From: Nilaparvata lugens
Lineage: Eukaryota; Arthropoda; Insecta; Hemiptera; Delphacidae
Assembly (NCBI RefSeq): GCF_014356525.2
Contig: NC_052504.1
Location: forward strand, 65,319,114 to 65,383,113
Length of the DNA stretch: 64,000 nucleotides
Direction of reading: 5' to 3'
A program made the position numbers and the translations under genes. The notes beneath the pieces were generated by a model. That model was not told the DNA's origin. It searched no databases and saw only the letters and a list, made by a program, of their open reading frames with translations. Positions 39,601-45,600 of the stretch are shown here, piece after piece (position 1 is the first letter of the stretch; every line of letters starts with the position of its first letter).

Positions 39601-42600
39601 CTATCTAGATTATAGTTCTATAGTAACATATGATATGGAAATTTCAATTATAATTAAGAGATTGGGAGAAGAAGAATATACATGCTAAAAGACGAACTTT
39701 AAACCCTTAAAAACAACCCTTAGAGTTAAAATATTGCCAAAAGATTTCTTAGTGCGCCTCTAAAGGGCCAACTGAACATACCTACCAAATTTGAACGTTT
39801 TTGGTCCGGTAGATTTTTAGTTATGCGAGTGAGTGAGTGAGTGAGTGAGTGAGTGAGTGAGTGAGTCAGTCAGTCAGTCAGTCAGTGAGTGAGTGCCATT
39901 TCGCTTTTATATATATAGATTTCGTGAATAATAAATAATTTTAACAATAATACATACATTTTATTTTTCGATTTGAAATTCTTTGTCCTTCATCAATAGT
40001 TCTTAATTTCAAAAATAATATTATAGCTTGCATGAAAACCTGGCATGACATTCATAGTGTATTGAGTCAGTCAGCTGTGTCTGAGCTGCTACAAAAACAT
40101 CTGATCAATAGTAAACAAAAGTGTAACCTCCAAAAGTTCAATGAGCAATTCATAAATGACTTGTACTCAATTTGCAAAATTATTATAATTTTATTAAATA
40201 ATTCTCTGAAAAAATGCGTAGTACAGAACGGTACTCTTATCTTATACTCAGCTGTTGATAAGGAAGCTTTATCGCTCGGGTGCTAACTATTCGTTTGGCA
40301 GATCTTTCATTCTATAAGGGTATTTACAATTTTCCTAGCTAATTCTCTCCTTTCATGAGATTCACTCAAAAAATTCATCACAATCCATACATACATACTG
40401 TGGTGATTAGTACCAGTCTTCTGTCGGTGACGGCACTTATCTGAGGGTTATCTCCTATTTTGGGAAGGAAATCTGCCTGGTGTGTGGTTCTTGCAGGTTG
40501 AGTCACTTGACTACCCGGCTTCTTTACTCCCGTCTCAGGGAATACCCTCGTCTTTAACCAGACACGAAATATGGAAAAATGTCTAGAGTATACTAGATTA
40601 TTTTCTTGATAATCAATCAAAGGATTAATAATTGTACTATATTTCCTCGAGATCAAGTAACTCGATGATGGGCTACTATTGACCTCTGAAATGAATATGA
40701 TATTAGCAAATAAATTTATAGCTTATTTATAGCAAGGTCGAACACAGGGTCACTAAGGAGCAACAAGTGATGACAAGTTGCATTTATTTGAATTTACTAA
40801 ATCATAAAAGAATATCGTTTGTTAGTCCAGGCAATGAATCCTCAAAAAAGGGTATAGAGAGAAATTTTTTTCTATTTTTGCTCTCATAACTTTAAAAAAA
40901 TCGATGAGGAAAGTCGATATTGATCATGAGCTTATAGAAAATTGAATTCTCTTCAATTTGATGTATGATTTCACACTTTCATGAATCTCCCTACACCTTT
41001 TCCAGCAGCTTCAGTGTTGAGTGTGAAATCCCCATTATTGCAACAATAGACCAATTGACAAAGGAATTTGGAGGGAATGTTTTAAACAAAATTTTTGACT
41101 TTGCAGCTTTGTTGAGACTAGTTTGGAGGAGAACATACCAAAAGTCCCCATTCCTAACTCATGTGCTAAAGGGATGAGGGTGGTTTAAAAGTTTCATTTT
41201 TCAGCGTCTTGCTTCCACGCTCATATCGAAAAAAATAAGTCATTGGTCCCAGAGTTGTTATCGGGGGACCAGGGATTGAAAGGCAAGAGCTCGGCCAAGG
41301 GAGACCAGACAGAAAGATAAAAGACAAGTTAAAATAAAGAATGACACAAAGCCAAGTCAATAGGAGAACTGTCATTCAAAAAATAGAAAGATTCAGAGCA
41401 TGTTGAAGAAGAAGGGCTCTGGGAAGTTCCCAGGGAGAAGACTCCCCCTCTTAGTTACCAGGAGGTAACTTTCCCCATTCCAAGTTCAGCTGACTTATTT
41501 ATTTATTTTTTCATTTATTGTATAAAACACTATAATCATAATACAATTATGACATTGGAGGAAAAACTAAAAGACGCCATCCCAGCTGGTTCCCAGGAAT
41601 AATACAGCTGTGTCATCGGCAAAGGCGTTTGGTTGAGTTTGAAAATTGGAAATTGTAGAATGTTAATAAACTTTGATTACTTGTTGAAATTGGCGAGCCC
41701 CAATCGATTGAAAGTGATGTTTGATTGGTGACTTGTTGCGTTGCAGGTGTATGGACTGCTGACAGCGGCTCTCCAGTTTCTGCTGCCTTTCTTCATAATC
41801 GCCTTCTGCTATGTGAGGGTGTCACTCAAGTTGAATGACAGAGCGCGATCGAAGCCCGGCTCGAAGAACACGAGGAAGGAGGAGGCTGATCGGGAGCGCA
41901 AGAGACGCACCAACAGGTATATCAAGCAAGTATCACTTTGCCACTTACCTCCAACACACTCCAATGCGCACTCCTTTTGCACTTTTCTAAGGATATGAGT
42001 GTTTGCTTATCTGCAGGTAACTCTCTACTTGGAATTTCAATGCTTCTTAGTTACACGTCTGGTTGATGAATTTTTTATCTATTATCAGTTCATCATAGTA
42101 TTGTAATGTATGTTATTGAGACACGTATTTATTAATGGACCATTGATATGGATAATATAATATTTTCATTATTCATAACGTCTTCATATATATTATCTTA
42201 CTAATCATTCTCAATGATATCATATAATGAATACAAACATACTATATGTTTTTTTTTATTTGGATGCATGTATGACATATCATATCCTATTCCACTATAT
42301 CTTGTTATCCAACAATAAGATTATCTCTTTTCAAATAAATCTCTGAATGTAATCAAGTAGACAAGTAATCATTATCAATAATAAAGTAATGCAGAGAATA
42401 GCTTAGTTTCCATTTGAAACTATGTCAGTTCAATGCAGATTAAGATTACCAATCGTTGTTTGCACATTTCACTAAGATGGTTGTTACACTCAAATCACCT
42501 CGTATACCAGTATACTCGTAAACACTTGATTTTTTTATCGTTTCCACACAAAACCTACAATTTCACGACTCACATGAATTCCTTATCACTTATCAACTCA

Positions 42601-45600
42601 CTTTTGAACTCAATGTCGGTACTGAATCATTATGATGGCTCCTTCATTTTCATAATTATTGTGTGTTATAAATCAAATCAAATCAAATCAAATCTTTATT
42701 TGTCCCAAAAACATAATTACAATGACAAAAATGGTTTTAAATGAAAAAAGTGAAATACAATATAAAATGAAAAATAAAAATATCATCAATAGGATTATAC
42801 ATAACTATATTAAAAACGGGAAGTCCCTGCAAGGTTCGAGGAACCTGAGCGCAGAGGCCGAGTGTTCAATGCTTAACAGTACATGAAAATAATAATGGGA
42901 TATTATTAAGAAATAGGGAAAAGAAAAAGTGAGTGAGGAAGGGAAGAGAAAGAGCAGAGTGAAGGCTTAGGGGAAAGTAAAGAATAGTTGAAAATCACAT
43001 AAAAAGCATGAGAAGTCTTTATACTAAGCTATGAGGAAATTACATTGCCAAAATTACATTGTTCGAGATCTTTATACCTTTCATTATTATTATTAACATA
43101 CTAATACACGACTATAACGCCAATATCATATCATAACTATGTTGTAATGGGGTAATTGAATTTTGGTTATGTTAGGTATGGTATTGAGCTGGTAATTTAG
43201 GGTTGTGAGAATGATCAACTAATTCAAAGTTGACTTAATAAAATTAGCTAGACATTATGCTAATTATAGTAACAATTTATTATGGGGGAATCGCTAGGCT
43301 TGCGAGAGGTTAAATTGATCTAACTCTATAACTCATGAGAAAAGGAATTATAATTTAAAAGGATAAACAAAACAGATAATATATTGGAGAACTAAATAAT
43401 CGATTTAATTAAATTGTAACTCAAAATGAAACTGGAAACTTGAATGAAATAATATAAGGAAAACTTTTTAAACAAACAATAGAATAATCACAGGGTTTTG
43501 CCTTCAATAAAAAAAAGATGAATAATATATAATGACTGCCTAGAGGCATACATTTTTCAGTCCAATTTTACTTGTCATGAATTTTCACCGTCGTCGACAC
43601 TTTTAATTTTTTAAAGAATGGATGCTCTCGGATTGTAAAAATTCATGTCAAATAATCGGCTACATTACAATGTCATCTTGGCAATTTTGTGTTAATCATT
43701 GGGTTAGGGTTAATTTAGAAACGTTACATGTAATATTGCCCTGTGAAACTAATCAACTAATCAATGAAACAGAACTGTTCTAAAAACGTCTGATGATATT
43801 TCTAATGCACCAGACTCAGAATGAGTTTCAGTCAAGGCGAGTAAATGACGATCATATTCATCAATAATTTGTTTGATCTGTATCGTAATTCACGAGAAAA
43901 TCAAGATTTCAATATTAATATTAACGTAGCTCAATGCTTTAAAATAGAAAACGAATATTTTCATGTCAAGCAATAAACGATTGTTTGTTCACAAATACAA
44001 TCATGCTCTAACAAAACCTCTTTTTGAGTTTACATAGGGGCTGGTTTCCGAGCTCGGGATTTAGCTAAGTTCTAAACTTTAAACAGCTGGAGTCAGAAAA
44101 TTGGCTTCCCGAAACGGGGCGTAGTCGCAGTCCACGTTTAAATGAAATTTCGGAAAACTAGAAATTGGACACAAAATAAAATAAAGAGAAAATAGTGTAG
44201 TTTCAGCTATTTTGAGTTATTCAGGAATAATTTATTTGGTCAAGGAAAAACGTTTCCAGTTATCAAATGTATAGAAATATGAAAATAAAGGTTATCATGA
44301 AAAGTACGACTACGCCCGGTTTCGGAAAACCAATTTTCTGACTCCAGCTGTTTAAAAAATGTAGAACTTAGCTGAATCCCGAGCTCGGAAACCAGCCCTA
44401 AGCACTAACACACATCGATTAAGTAGCTACAAGCACGTTAGTTGAATACGTTATACAAAGCCAAATTATCGGTTTGAAATTCTCAGTACATTGATATGTC
44501 TAATTCTATCTGTCTTTGAGCACCAGACAAGAATTCAATTAATGTTGGCTTCGCTTCAGATCCGTTCAGTTGTTCTATTGTTCAGCATGTTAATTTAATA
44601 AAGCTCCATAACAAGGTTATCATATCCTTCTATTATTGTAATGAATCTTGAACTGAGTACGCTTACAAGCAAATTTGAGGGAAAAGGTTGGAGACTTCTT
44701 GCATAATACAATCATAACTGATAATATTCATAAGATTCTACAACGCATCTGAATAATCTATCAGGTATTCCACCTTTCACTTCAAACTCAATTACTCCAT
44801 ATTGGATTATTGGAAGGTTGGGCATGTTATTCAGTTGACTGCCGCCGTATGAAATTGGAATGGGTACCATATACTCAACGAGTTTCTATAGAATGAACCA
44901 TCAGTATACCTATTCAATTTCATCATGCATGAATGATGTTATTATCCATCTTCAGATTTCTACGCATTATTAATCAACGATGCAAGTGATAAACCGAATC
45001 TGCAGTGTTCATCATTGTTGGCGGAAACTTATTTGAGATATATCTGGAGTATTACGGTAGTGATATACGTCATTTGGTACATACTGCTAATCATCATCGA
45101 ATTCCATTAATTAGTCATCCAGCGAGCGGTGTATTAGAAAACAAAATCATGTTCCTTGATTCAGTTCCGTTGGAATATTAACTTCACATTATTCACTTGT
45201 GCACATCATTCAGGTTCGCTCAATTCTATTCAGGTTTCCAAAATTTAATTATATTATTCATATGAATTATTAATTGATGACCGACAAGGAAACAGAGAAA
45301 AATGAAAGAAATGAAGAAAAAAGAATAAGACGAAGGATAAAGAAGGGAAAAGAGATCTGAAATCGAGGAGGTTGGAGAAAAAGTACAGGTTTGTAGAATG
45401 ATTGAGATGAAGAGAGAAAGAAAGCGAATGAGAAGAAGGAGAAAAGCGAAGGGGAGAGAAGTATAAAAGTGGAAAGAGGGAGAAGAGCGAAGGGAGGAGA
45501 TTGGGAAAGGAGAACGTGTGATGACAGAAGGGGAATGGATAAACCGAAAGAAGAGAGAAGGATAAACGGAAGGAGAGTTGAATGAACATGATAAAAAGTG

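Larger units (their letters stand above)
37955..40363 (+). repeat. Interspersed repeat B, copy 2 (with Helitron insertion)
   Basis: Same sequence and orientation as 1416-3107. Without the Helitron at 39210-39919 its length is about 1.70 kb, matching copy 1. The CRE-type TGACGTCA is at 38795-38802. Confidence 0.85.
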
